From contig NZ_AWOR01000089.1 of the NCBI RefSeq assembly GCF_000761245.1, positions 1 to 64,000 of the forward strand: a stretch of 64,000 nucleotides of DNA, read 5' to 3'. Below, piece by piece: positions 44,951 to 53,588 of this stretch. Within the stretch, counting starts at the first letter, position 1. Every line of letters begins with the position of its first letter. The DNA comes from Comamonas testosteroni (GTDB lineage: Bacteria; Pseudomonadota; Gammaproteobacteria; Burkholderiales; Burkholderiaceae_C). The position numbers were made by a program, and so were the translations under genes. The notes under the pieces are model-generated. The model was not told the DNA's origin, did no database searches, and saw only the letters and a program-made list of their open reading frames with translations.

Positions 44951-46219
44951 ATGGCTGTTTCGTCTTCTCGTCGTTTTGCAATGTTGTCTTTGCCGCGCCG
45001 GCCTGCCGTGCCTTTGGCTGCGCTGTCCATAGTGGCGGCTGCTGTCATGTTGTCGGCCTGCTCCAAGAAGGAGGCTGCGCCTGAGCCGGTGCGCGCGGTC
45101 AAGCTGGTGACCGTGGGTGAGGGGCAGATCGAATCTGCCCAGGAATATTCGGGCGATGTGCGGGCCCGTGTGGAGTCTCGACTCGGCTTTCGCGTGGCGG
45201 GCAAGATCATCAGGCGCGAGGTTGAGCTGGGTCAGCATGTCAAGGCCGGACAGGTGCTGGCGCGCCTGGATGCGCGTGACTATCAGCTCAGTGCCGATGC
45301 CGCGCGCGCCCAGCTGGCCTCGGCCACCACGCAGCGCGATCTGGCCGAGGCCAATGCCAAGCGTTTTCGCACGCTGCGAGCCCAGAACTTCATCAGCGCC
45401 GCAGAGATGGAGCGCTACGAGGCCAATCTGAAGGCGGCCCAGGCCTCGCTCGATCAGGCCCGTGCCCAGCTCTCCAGCCAGTCCAATCAGGAGAACTACA
45501 CCCAGTTGCTGGCCGATGCCGATGGCGTGGTCACCGCCGTGGAGGCCGAGCCCGGTCAGGTGGTTGCGGCCGGCACGCCGGTGGTGCGGATTGCCCAGGA
45601 TGGCGCGCGCGATGCGGTGTTCAGTGTGCCTGAAGACCGGCGCAGCGCCATCAAGCCGGGGCAGGGCGTGAAGGTCAGGCCCTGGTCGAATGAGTCGCGC
45701 GTGATCAAGGCCCTGGTGCGGGAGGTGGCAGCCAGCGCCGATCCGGCCACACGCACCTATGTGGTCAAGGCCGCTCTGCAGGGAGAGGATCTGCCCGCAT
45801 TGGGAGCCACCGTGCAGGTCATGCCAGAGGGCATGGGCGTGAGCCGCGAAGCCGTTGGCAGCCAGGTCATCAAGCTGCCAACCACGGCATTGCGCCAGGA
45901 GGGTGGCAACGGTCAGGGCACGGCCGTCTGGCTCTATGACGCGGCCAGCAGCTCGGTGAAGCTGCAGCCGGTGCAGATTGCCAGCGCCGACGGCAACGAG
46001 GCGGTGATTGCCTCGGGTCTGCAACCCGGAATGCAGGTGGTGGCCACGGGCGTCCATGTGCTGACCCCGGGTCAGAAGGTGACGGTGTATCGCGATAAAT
46101 ACGCCAAGCCGCTACAGAAATCTGAGTCAAATCAGTCTCAAGCGCACGTAAATAAAGCGCAGAATGCTCCTGAATCTGAAGCGTCTCAGCCTGCGGCTGC
46201 TGCGGAGGCGGGCAAATGA
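44951..46219 (+). CDS. RND efflux pump periplasmic adaptor, lipoprotein
   Basis: Membrane fusion protein that links the inner-membrane RND pump to an outer-membrane channel. The 422-residue protein has a lipoprotein signal (MLSAC; lipid Cys near residue 38), the lipoyl/hairpin part (LGFRVAGKIIRREVELGQHVKAGQVLARLD; coiled hairpin about 105-190) and beta-barrel domain. ATG 44951 precedes; ATG 44981 is also possible. The last 35 or so residues (after YAKPLQKSE) are a low-complexity Ser/Gln/Ala tail, encoded in part by a dispersed repeat (46122-46165). Stop overlaps the pump gene by four bases. Confidence 0.9.
   Translation: MAVSSSRRFAMLSLPRRPAVPLAALSIVAAAVMLSACSKKEAAPEPVRAVKLVTVGEGQIESAQEYSGDVRARVESRLGFRVAGKIIRREVELGQHVKAGQVLARLDARDYQLSADAARAQLASATTQRDLAEANAKRFRTLRAQNFISAAEMERYEANLKAAQASLDQARAQLSSQSNQENYTQLLADADGVVTAVEAEPGQVVAAGTPVVRIAQDGARDAVFSVPEDRRSAIKPGQGVKVRPWSNESRVIKALVREVAASADPATRTYVVKAALQGEDLPALGATVQVMPEGMGVSREAVGSQVIKLPTTALRQEGGNGQGTAVWLYDAASSSVKLQPVQIASADGNEAVIASGLQPGMQVVATGVHVLTPGQKVTVYRDKYAKPLQKSESNQSQAHVNKAQNAPESEASQPAAAAEAGK
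46122..46176. repeat. Dispersed AGCGCT repeat inside the adaptor coding sequence
   Basis: TGAGTCAAATCAGTCTCAAG followed by CGC matches the reverse strand of 12701-12730 with a single early mismatch, and the whole element aligns loosely with the copy at 22720. It is translated as the Ser/Gln/Asn-rich C-terminal tail of the adaptor. Confidence 0.6.
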
Positions 46220-49200
46220 GCGGCACTGGACACAAAAAGACCGGTGGTGCGCATTTCAATCTTTCCCGCTGGGCGCTCGATCATGTAGCGCTGACACGCT
46301 ATTTCATCGTCGTGCTGATGCTGCTGGGCTTTGCGGCCTTTTTCCAGCTGGGGCAGGACGAGGATCCGCCGTTCACCTTCCGGGCCATGGTCATTCGTAC
46401 CTACTGGCCTGGCGCGACAGCCGAGCAGGTGGCGCAGCAGGTGACGGACAAGATCGAGCGCACGCTGCAGGAGGTGCCCTATGCCGACAAGATCAGCAGC
46501 TACTCCAAGCCCGGCGAGTCGCAAGTCATCTTTCAGGTCAAGGACTACTCGCCCCCCAAGGAAGTGCCGCAGCTCTGGTATACGGTGCGCAAGAAGGTCG
46601 GGGATATGCGCTACACCCTGCCGCAGGGCGTGCAGGGGCCGTTCTTCAATGACGACTTTGGCGATGTCTATGGTGTGATCTATGCGCTGCAGGCAAAGGG
46701 CTTCAGTTATGCCGAGCTCAAGACCCTGGCCGACGATGTGCGTCAGCAACTGCTGCAGGTGCCTGATGTAGCCAAGGTCGAGCAGTTCGGAGTGCAGGAC
46801 GAAAAGGTCTATGTGGAGCTGTCGCACCGCGCCACCCAGATGGGGCTGAACCTCAAGCAGGTGCTCGATCAGCTCAACCAGCAAAATGCCGTGGCATCGG
46901 CCGGTACCTTGCAGACGCCTGCCGAAACCATTGTGTTGCGTGTGCAGGGGCAGTTCAACGACCTGGAGCAATTGCGTGCCATGCCCATCATCGGCCAGGG
47001 AGGAGCGCAGTTCAGGTTGGGCGATATCGCCGAAGTGCACCGTGGCTATGCCGATCCGGCCAATGTCATGGTGCGTTTTCAGGGTGAGCCTACGGTGGCC
47101 CTGGGGGTGTCCATGGTCAAGGGCGGCGACATCATTGCCTTGGGCAAGGCGCTGACGCAGGCCACGGAGCGCATCGCCAAAAGCCTGCCCGTGGGCGTGA
47201 CGCTGAGCAATATGCAGAACCAGCCCAAGGCGGTGGCGGATTCGGTCAGCGAGTTTCTCCAAGTGCTGGTCGAAGCCGTGGTCGTGGTGCTTGCCGTGAG
47301 CTTTCTGAGCCTGGGCCTGCACAAGCGCCCGGGGCAGCATCCGCTGTGGAAGCGCTGGTATATCGACCCGCGCCCCGGACTGGTGGTGGGCATCACCATT
47401 CCGCTGGTACTCGCCGCGACCTTCCTGGCCATGTGGTACTGGAATATCGGTCTGCACAAAGTGTCGCTGGGCTCGCTCATCATTGCGCTGGGCCTGCTGG
47501 TGGACGACGCCATCATTGCCGTGGAAATGATGGTGCGCAAGATGGAGGAAGGCTACGACAAGTACCGCGCCGCCACCTTTGCCTATGAGATCACCTCCAA
47601 GCCCATGCTGACCGGCACGCTGATCACGGCTGCCGGCTTTCTGCCCATCGGCATGGCCAAATCCATGACGGGCGAGTACACCTTCGCCATCTTCGCGGTG
47701 ACGGTGATTGCCCTGGTGCTCAGCTGGTTCGCCTCTGTGTACTTCGTGCCCTATCTGGGTCTGCTGCTGCTCAAGAAGCCGCCGCATGCGGCCAAGCTGC
47801 CGCCCGAGGTGGCGTCCGGTGAGGTGTCGGCCGAAGAGGCGGGAATCAACACCGATGCAGGCGAGCACGAGCTGTTCGACACGCCGTTCTACAACCGCTT
47901 CCGCCGCACGGTGAACTGGTGCGTGCAGCACCGCTGGCTGACGATCGGTGCGACGGTGCTGGTGTTCGTGCTGGGTCTGGCCGGCATGGGCAAGGTGCAG
48001 CAGCAGTTCTTCCCCGATTCCAGCCGTCCCGAAGTGCTGGTCGATATATGGTTCCCCGAGGGCACTTCCCTGCAGGCCAACAAGGAAGTGACACTGCGCG
48101 TGGAAAAACGCTTCTTGCAGCTCGACGGTGTGGAGTCCGTCAGCGAATGGATAGGCTCCGGAGCGCCGCGCTTCTATCTGCCGCTGGACCAGGTTTTTCC
48201 GCAGAACAACGTCTCCCAGTTCATTCTGGTGACCAAGGACCTGAAGGCGCGCGAGGAAATCCGCAAGCAGTTGCCGGCGCTGATGGCCGAGGAATTCCCC
48301 GAGGTGCGGGCGCGCTCCAAGCTGCTGCCCAACGGGCCGCCCGTGCAATACCCGGTGCAGTTCCGTGTCATGGGCTCGGACCCCACCAAGTTGCGAACCT
48401 ACGCTGATGAAGTCAAGGCACTCATGCAGGCCAATGCCGATATGCGTGGCGTGAACGACAACTGGAACGAGTCCGTCAAGGTCATCCGCCTGCAGGTCGA
48501 TCAGGACAAGGCGCGTGCTCTGGGGGTGACCAGCCAGTCGATCGCCGAAGCCACGGGCATGAACTTCAGCGGCACCACCGTGGGGCAGTTCCGTGAAGGC
48601 GACAAGCTGATCGATATCGTGATGCGCCCGCCCAAGCAGGAGCGCGATGCCATTACAGACATCGCGGCTGTCTATGTCACCACGGCAAACGGGCAGTCGA
48701 TCCCTCTCACGCAGATTGCCAAACCCGTCATGGTCTGGGAGCCGGGCGTGATGTGGCGCGAAAAGCGCAACTTTGCGATTACCGTTCAAGGCGATGTGCG
48801 CGAAGGCCTGCAAGGTGCAACGCTGACCAACGAGCTGTTGCCGCAGTTGCGCAAGATGGAGGCTGGCTGGCATGCTGCAGGCGACACAGGCTATCGCATC
48901 GAAGTCGCTGGTGCCGTGGAAGAAAGCTCCAAGGGCTCCGGCGCCATCGTGGCGGGTATCCCGGTGCTGCTGTTTCTGACCTTCACGTTGCTCATGCTGC
49001 AACTGCGCAGCGTCAGCCGTTCGCTGCTGGTGTTTATCACCGGCCCCTTGGGCATCCCCGGTGTGGCGGCGGCCTTGCTGCTGCTGAATCGCCCCTTCGG
49101 CTTTGTGGCGCTGCTGGGGGTCGTGGCCTTGATGGGCATGATTCAGCGCAATTCGGTGATTCTGATCGACCAGATCGAAAGCGGGCGTGCCCGCGGCGTG

Positions 49201-49425
49201 CCGGCCTGGGATGCGATTGTGGAGGCGGCCGTGCATAGGCTGCGTCCCATCGTGCTGACGGCGGCTGCAGCTGTACTGGCCATGATTCCGTTGTCGCGCA
49301 GTGTGTTCTGGGGGCCCATGGCCGTGGCCATCATGGGTGGCCTGATCGTGGCGACTGTGCTGACCCTGCTGGCATTGCCTGCCATGTATGCAGCGGCATT
49401 CCGCATCAGAAAGGACACGGCCTGA
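46216..49425 (+). CDS. RND multidrug/solvent efflux pump, AcrB/HAE family
   Basis: Proton-driven inner-membrane efflux transporter of 1069 residues with the 12-helix, two-large-loop RND layout. Helix 1 lies near residues 28-47; helices 2-6 begin around 350; the second periplasmic loop follows helix 7 (about 575). Helix 4 carries the proton-relay pair in LLVDDAIIAVE. The family block near 995, MGMIQRNSVILIDQIE, is present. No outer-membrane channel gene follows, so it must borrow a TolC-like partner. Substrate not predictable; homologues export drugs, bile salts or solvents. Coupled to its adaptor by ATGA-type overlap. Confidence 0.92.
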   Translation: MSGTGHKKTGGAHFNLSRWALDHVALTRYFIVVLMLLGFAAFFQLGQDEDPPFTFRAMVIRTYWPGATAEQVAQQVTDKIERTLQEVPYADKISSYSKPGESQVIFQVKDYSPPKEVPQLWYTVRKKVGDMRYTLPQGVQGPFFNDDFGDVYGVIYALQAKGFSYAELKTLADDVRQQLLQVPDVAKVEQFGVQDEKVYVELSHRATQMGLNLKQVLDQLNQQNAVASAGTLQTPAETIVLRVQGQFNDLEQLRAMPIIGQGGAQFRLGDIAEVHRGYADPANVMVRFQGEPTVALGVSMVKGGDIIALGKALTQATERIAKSLPVGVTLSNMQNQPKAVADSVSEFLQVLVEAVVVVLAVSFLSLGLHKRPGQHPLWKRWYIDPRPGLVVGITIPLVLAATFLAMWYWNIGLHKVSLGSLIIALGLLVDDAIIAVEMMVRKMEEGYDKYRAATFAYEITSKPMLTGTLITAAGFLPIGMAKSMTGEYTFAIFAVTVIALVLSWFASVYFVPYLGLLLLKKPPHAAKLPPEVASGEVSAEEAGINTDAGEHELFDTPFYNRFRRTVNWCVQHRWLTIGATVLVFVLGLAGMGKVQQQFFPDSSRPEVLVDIWFPEGTSLQANKEVTLRVEKRFLQLDGVESVSEWIGSGAPRFYLPLDQVFPQNNVSQFILVTKDLKAREEIRKQLPALMAEEFPEVRARSKLLPNGPPVQYPVQFRVMGSDPTKLRTYADEVKALMQANADMRGVNDNWNESVKVIRLQVDQDKARALGVTSQSIAEATGMNFSGTTVGQFREGDKLIDIVMRPPKQERDAITDIAAVYVTTANGQSIPLTQIAKPVMVWEPGVMWREKRNFAITVQGDVREGLQGATLTNELLPQLRKMEAGWHAAGDTGYRIEVAGAVEESSKGSGAIVAGIPVLLFLTFTLLMLQLRSVSRSLLVFITGPLGIPGVAAALLLLNRPFGFVALLGVVALMGMIQRNSVILIDQIESGRARGVPAWDAIVEAAVHRLRPIVLTAAAAVLAMIPLSRSVFWGPMAVAIMGGLIVATVLTLLALPAMYAAAFRIRKDTA

Positions 49426-49510
49426 GCCTGCATTGTGCGAAAGACTGCCGGTTTTGCGGCTAGAATCTGCGTCTTGACCTCAGTAAGCGTAGATTTGCGC
49501 ATTGCTGACC

Positions 49511-49597
49511 GCGCGGGTGGCGAAATTGGTAGACGCACCAGGTTTAGGTCCTGACGGTGGCAACACCGTGCCGGTTCGAGTCCGGCTCCGCGCACCA
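49511..49597 (+). tRNA. tRNA-Leu (anticodon TAG)
   Basis: An 87-base class II tRNA with acceptor GCGCGGG paired to TCCGCGC, the D-arm with ATTGGTAGACGC, anticodon loop TTTAGGT, long variable arm CGGTG-GCAA-CACCG, T-arm GCCGG-TTCGAGT-CCGGC and encoded CCA. Reads CUA/CUN Leu codons. The top pair of the anticodon stem is a C-A mismatch; the other four pairs are sound. Confidence 0.95.
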
Positions 49598-49622
49598 GAC
49601 ACCGGCGGTCTCTGCTGCCTCA

Positions 49623-49659
49623 AGCCCGTAACCCCAAGCAGTTACGGGCTTTTTCTTTT
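49623..49659 (+). terminator. Terminator of tRNA-Leu
   Basis: A 10-bp stem AGCCCGTAAC / GTTACGGGCT with an 8-base loop is followed by TTTTCTTTT, 25 bases after the tRNA. Confidence 0.9.
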
Positions 49660-49943
49660 CCCGCGCCGAGCATTGCAGGCGCGGTGTCAGCTTTTAAGGC
49701 AAACCCCTGATAGCCGATGACGGAGCCTGCGCGGCGCCTCGTTATAATGGTCGGCTTCGCCTGTTCCTGATTTGAACAAATGCCTGACGCCTGACGCTCG
49801 GGCAAATGACCGGGGCAGGCTCTGGAAATTTGTGGTGCCGCATGTCCGTGGGGATTCCTGGACTTGCGCGCACTGTGACTTTGCGCAACACGGTGCGGGT
49901 TGTTCTGCAATCTGCACGGTCCTCATCCCTCTTAGGAAAAATC
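49660..49943 (+). promoter_or_regulatory. Leader region of tig with a TATAAT -10 box
   Basis: This 284-base stretch between the tRNA-Leu terminator and tig contains no gene. A perfect -10 box TATAAT lies at 49743-49748 with only a weak TGACGG-like -35 before it. That would give a leader of about 190 bases. I see no riboswitch fold. A ribosome-binding site (TAGGA) precedes the tig ATG. Confidence 0.5.
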
Positions 49944-51254
49944 ATGGCCGTTAACGTTGAAACTCTTGAAAAGCTCGAGCGCAAGATCACGCTGAGCGTG
50001 CCCCTGTCGGCAATCCAGTCCGAAGTGGATGCCCGCCTGAAGAAGGTGGCGCGCACCGTGAAGATGGACGGCTTCCGTCCAGGCAAGGTGCCCATGAGCG
50101 TCGTGGCTCAGCGTTATGGCTACTCCGTGCAATACGAAGTGCTGAACGACAAGGTGGGCGAGGCTTTTGCCGCTGCAGTGAACGAAGCCGATCTGCGCGT
50201 TGCCGGTCAGCCCAAGATCACCGAGAAGGAAGGCGCTGCCGAAGGCGAAGCGCAATTCGAAGCCGTGTTCGAAGTCATGCCCGAAGTCAAGATCGGCGAT
50301 CTGACTGCTGCTGAAGTGGAAAAGCTGTCCACCAACGTGGACGACGCAGCCATCGACAAGACCGTGGACATTCTGCGCAAGCAGCGTCGCACCTTCACCG
50401 AGCGCGCTGCCGGTGAAGCCGCTGTGGACGGCGACCGCGTGACCGTGGACTTCGAAGGCAAGATCGACGGCGAGACTTTCTCCGGCGGCAAGGCTGAAGA
50501 CTTCCAGTTCCTGGTCGGCGAAGGCCAGATGCTCAAGGAATTCGAAGACGCAACCCGCGGCATGAAGGCTGGCGAGTCCAAGACTTTCCCCCTGGCTTTC
50601 CCTGCTGACTACCACGGCGCTGACGTGGCCGGCAAGACTGCCGACTTCCTGGTGACCGTCAAGAAGGTGGAAGCTCCCAACCTGCCCGAGGTGAACGAAG
50701 AGTTCGTGAAGACTCTGGGCGTGGAAGGCGGCTCCGTTGACGCCCTGCGCGACGACATCAAGAAGAACCTGGAGCGCGAAGTGAAGTTCCGCGTTCAAGG
50801 CCGCAACAAGCAAGCCGTGATGGACGCTCTGGTGTCCGTGGCCGAGCTGGATCTGCCCAAGGCTTCCGTGCAAGCTGAAGTGGGCCGCCTGCTGGAAGGC
50901 GCACGCGCCGAGTTGGAACAGCGCGGCATCAAGGATGCAGCCAAGGCTGAAATCCCTGAAGACATCTTCCTGCCCCAAGCCGAGCGTCGTGTGCGCCTGG
51001 GCCTGGTGGTGGCCGAGCTGGTCAAGACCAACAATCTGCAAGCCACGGCCGAACAGATCAAGGCTCACGTGGAAGAGCTGGCCTCCAGCTACGAGAAGCC
51101 CGAAGACGTGGTGCGCTGGTACTTCGGCGACCGCAACCGTCTGGCCGAAGTAGAAGCCGTTGTGATCGAAAACAACGTGACCGAGTTCGTCCTGGGTAAG
51201 GCTAAGGTCACCGATAAGGCCGTTTCCTTCGACGAGCTGATGGGTCAGGCCTAA
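49944..51254 (+). CDS. tig: Trigger factor
   Basis: Ribosome-bound chaperone and peptidyl-prolyl isomerase that meets nascent chains at the tunnel exit. The 436 residues include the N-terminal ribosome-binding domain with the loop GFRPGKVPM (about 45-53), an FKBP-type isomerase domain (about 155-240), and a helical C-terminal domain. The frame is open upstream, but ATG 49944 gives [14 protein letters not shown], the conserved start. Strongly biased codon use fits high expression. It precedes clpP-clpX-lon, the usual protein quality-control order. Confidence 0.96.
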   Translation: MAVNVETLEKLERKITLSVPLSAIQSEVDARLKKVARTVKMDGFRPGKVPMSVVAQRYGYSVQYEVLNDKVGEAFAAAVNEADLRVAGQPKITEKEGAAEGEAQFEAVFEVMPEVKIGDLTAAEVEKLSTNVDDAAIDKTVDILRKQRRTFTERAAGEAAVDGDRVTVDFEGKIDGETFSGGKAEDFQFLVGEGQMLKEFEDATRGMKAGESKTFPLAFPADYHGADVAGKTADFLVTVKKVEAPNLPEVNEEFVKTLGVEGGSVDALRDDIKKNLEREVKFRVQGRNKQAVMDALVSVAELDLPKASVQAEVGRLLEGARAELEQRGIKDAAKAEIPEDIFLPQAERRVRLGLVVAELVKTNNLQATAEQIKAHVEELASSYEKPEDVVRWYFGDRNRLAEVEAVVIENNVTEFVLGKAKVTDKAVSFDELMGQA

Positions 51255-51308
51255 GGGCTGGATCTTTATCGGTGCTTGCCCTAGGTGAGTTCCGATAACT
51301 TGAATTGC

Positions 51309-51346
51309 GGGGCTTGTGCTTTTGCGCGCAAGCCCCATTTTCTTTT
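51309..51346 (+). terminator. Terminator of tig
   Basis: GGGGCTTG and CAAGCCCC pair around a 12-base loop and are followed by ATTTTCTTTTC, 55 bases after the tig stop. clpP therefore needs its own promoter or readthrough. Confidence 0.85.
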
Positions 51347-51386
51347 CAGAATGCGGCTACAGTAGGCGCATAGCACTGGAGAAAAC

Positions 51387-51995
51387 ATGAGCGCATTGGA
51401 TACATTGGGTTTGGGCATGGTGCCCATGGTCATTGAACAGTCGGGTCGCGGTGAGCGCTCCTATGACATTTATTCGCGTCTGCTCAAGGAGCGCGTGATT
51501 TTCCTGGTGGGCGAGGTTAACGATCAGACTGCCAACCTGGTGGTGGCTCAGTTGTTGTTCCTGGAAAGCGAAAATCCTGACAAGGATATTTCCTTCTATA
51601 TCAACTCCCCTGGCGGCAGTGTGACCGCAGGCATGGCGATTTTCGACACCATGAACTTCATCAAGCCCGACGTCTCGACACTGTGCACCGGCATGGCTGC
51701 GAGCATGGGGGCTTTCCTGCTGTCGGCTGGAGCCAAGGGCAAGCGCTATGCGCTGCCCAATGCCCAGGTCATGATTCACCAGCCTCTGGGCGGTGCACGT
51801 GGTCAGGCGACCGAGATTGAAATTCATGCCCGCGAAATCATCAAGACCCGCGAGCGCCTGAACAAGATTCTTGCCGAGCGTACCGGCCAGCCTCTGGAAA
51901 AGATCCAGAACGACACCGAGCGCGACTATTTCCTTTCCGCCGATGAGGCTAAGGAATACGGCCTGGTTGACCAGGTAATCAGTAAGCGTTCCTGA
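51387..51995 (+). CDS. clpP: ATP-dependent Clp protease proteolytic subunit
   Basis: Serine protease subunit that forms a 14-mer degradation chamber and works with ClpX or ClpA. The 202 residues hold the catalytic Ser106 (GMAASMG), His131 (MIHQPLGG) and Asp in [11 protein letters not shown] short N-terminal propeptide ends before [22 protein letters not shown] precedes the ATG. Next gene on the strand is clpX, 176 bases away. Confidence 0.97.
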   Translation: MSALDTLGLGMVPMVIEQSGRGERSYDIYSRLLKERVIFLVGEVNDQTANLVVAQLLFLESENPDKDISFYINSPGGSVTAGMAIFDTMNFIKPDVSTLCTGMAASMGAFLLSAGAKGKRYALPNAQVMIHQPLGGARGQATEIEIHAREIIKTRERLNKILAERTGQPLEKIQNDTERDYFLSADEAKEYGLVDQVISKRS

Positions 51996-52171
51996 AATGC
52001 ATAGCACCGAGTCTCATGTCTGATTGGGCTTGCGGGTGCTAGCACTGAAAAACCTGGGAGCTGCTGACTGGCTCTCAGGACTTGCTCGGCGGCGTTTGTC
52101 CCTGATGGCCTACGCCGCCTTGTCTTTGGTTATCATTAATTTTCGTTTTTTCGTAACGAGGCACAGCCCCC

Positions 52172-53434
52172 ATGGCCGATAAAAAAGGCTCTTCCACCGA
52201 AAAGAATTTGTATTGCACCTTCTGCGGCAAAAGCCAGCACGAGGTCAAGAAGCTGATCGCCGGCCCGTCCGTGTTCATCTGCGACGAGTGCATCGACTTG
52301 TGCAATGAGATCATTCGCGACGAACAGCCTGCCGCCGACGCCAAGGAAGGCCGCGGCGATCTGCCGACGCCTGCTGAAATCAAGACCAATCTCGACAACT
52401 ATGTGATCGGTCAGGAGCAGGCCAAGCGCACGCTGGCCGTGGCTGTCTACAACCACTACAAGCGCCTGAACCACAAGGACAAGGCAGGCAAGGACGATGT
52501 GGAGCTCAGCAAGAGCAATATCTTGCTGATCGGCCCCACGGGTTCGGGCAAGACCTTGCTGGCTCAAACGTTGGCGCGTCAGCTCAATGTGCCATTCGTG
52601 ATGGCCGATGCCACCACGCTGACCGAGGCCGGCTATGTGGGCGAGGATGTCGAGAACATTATTCAGAAGCTGCTGCAAAGCTGCGAGTACGACGTCGAGC
52701 GTGCTCAGCGCGGCATTGTCTACATCGACGAAATCGACAAGATCTCGCGCAAATCGGACAACCCCAGCATCACGCGTGACGTCTCGGGTGAGGGCGTGCA
52801 GCAGGCTCTGCTCAAGCTGATCGAAGGCACGATGGCCAGCATTCCTCCCCAGGGTGGACGCAAGCATCCCAACCAGGACTTTCTGCAGATTGACACCACC
52901 AATATCCTGTTCATCTGCAGCGGCGCGTTCGCGGGACTGGAAAAAGTCATCGAGAACCGCACCGAGGCCTCGGGCATAGGCTTTGGCGCTACCGTCAAGA
53001 GCAAGAAGCAGCGCTCCATCTCGGAGATGTTCCTTGAGATCGAGCCTGAGGATCTGATCAAGTTCGGCATCATCCCCGAGCTGGTGGGGCGCATGCCCGT
53101 AGTGACGGCGCTGGCCGAACTCAGCGAAGAGGCGCTGGTGCAGATCCTGACCGAGCCCAAGAATGCGCTGGTCAAGCAGTACAGCAAGCTGCTGGCCATG
53201 GAGGGGGTGGAGTTGGAGATCCGCCCTGCGGCCCTGAAGGCGATCGCCCGCAAGGCCCTGGCTCGCAAGACCGGTGCCCGTGGCTTGCGCTCCATCGTCG
53301 AGCAGGCACTGATCAGCACCATGTTCGAGTTGCCGACTGCCGAGAATGTGGAAAAGGTCGTGGTGGAAGAAGCCACCATTGAAGACGGCAAGGAGCCGCT
53401 GCTGGTTTACCGCGAAGCGGCCAAAAAGGCCTGA
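52172..53434 (+). CDS. clpX: ATP-dependent Clp protease ATP-binding subunit ClpX
   Basis: AAA+ unfoldase that recognises tagged substrates such as ssrA-tagged proteins and feeds ClpP. The 420 residues contain the N-terminal zinc-binding domain (Cys15, 18, 37, 40), Walker A GPTGSGKT (121-128), Walker [10 protein letters not shown], the pore-loop region around AGYVGEDVE and the ClpP-contact IGF loop (SGIGFGA). Complete and typical. Confidence 0.97.
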   Translation: MADKKGSSTEKNLYCTFCGKSQHEVKKLIAGPSVFICDECIDLCNEIIRDEQPAADAKEGRGDLPTPAEIKTNLDNYVIGQEQAKRTLAVAVYNHYKRLNHKDKAGKDDVELSKSNILLIGPTGSGKTLLAQTLARQLNVPFVMADATTLTEAGYVGEDVENIIQKLLQSCEYDVERAQRGIVYIDEIDKISRKSDNPSITRDVSGEGVQQALLKLIEGTMASIPPQGGRKHPNQDFLQIDTTNILFICSGAFAGLEKVIENRTEASGIGFGATVKSKKQRSISEMFLEIEPEDLIKFGIIPELVGRMPVVTALAELSEEALVQILTEPKNALVKQYSKLLAMEGVELEIRPAALKAIARKALARKTGARGLRSIVEQALISTMFELPTAENVEKVVVEEATIEDGKEPLLVYREAAKKA

Positions 53435-53535
53435 TACTGTGCTTGTGTGCAAGGCGACCTTCCAATGGGCTCGCTTTGTCGCCTGTGGCTGAAAGGCAAT
53501 GCCCCTGCGGCGGCAAAAACAATTTGCCCCCAGGG

Positions 53536-53564
53536 GTTGAAATACACCGGTAAGCGGACCATCT
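53536..53564 (+). promoter_or_regulatory. Possible sigma-32 heat-shock promoter of lon
   Basis: GTTGAAA (53536-53542), 15 bases, then ACCATCT (53558-53564) differ by one base each from the heat-shock consensus CTTGAAA and CCCATNT. The site lies 24 bases before the lon start, which leaves room for a short leader with a GAGGA ribosome-binding site. Confidence 0.4.
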
Positions 53565-53588
53565 TCCGCTGAGAAACCGAGGATACCT

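Noticed and set aside
46186-49236. A 1016-codon open frame on the - strand opposite the RND pump
   Set aside because: It is His/Gln/Arg-rich with no family motif, and lies exactly antisense to a perfectly conserved pump gene. Long antisense frames are expected in GC-rich DNA.
51290-51346. CTTGAA with CCCCATTT as a sigma-32 promoter for clpP
   Set aside because: The two boxes are separated by about 26 bases, far beyond the allowed spacing, and the second is part of the tig terminator stem.
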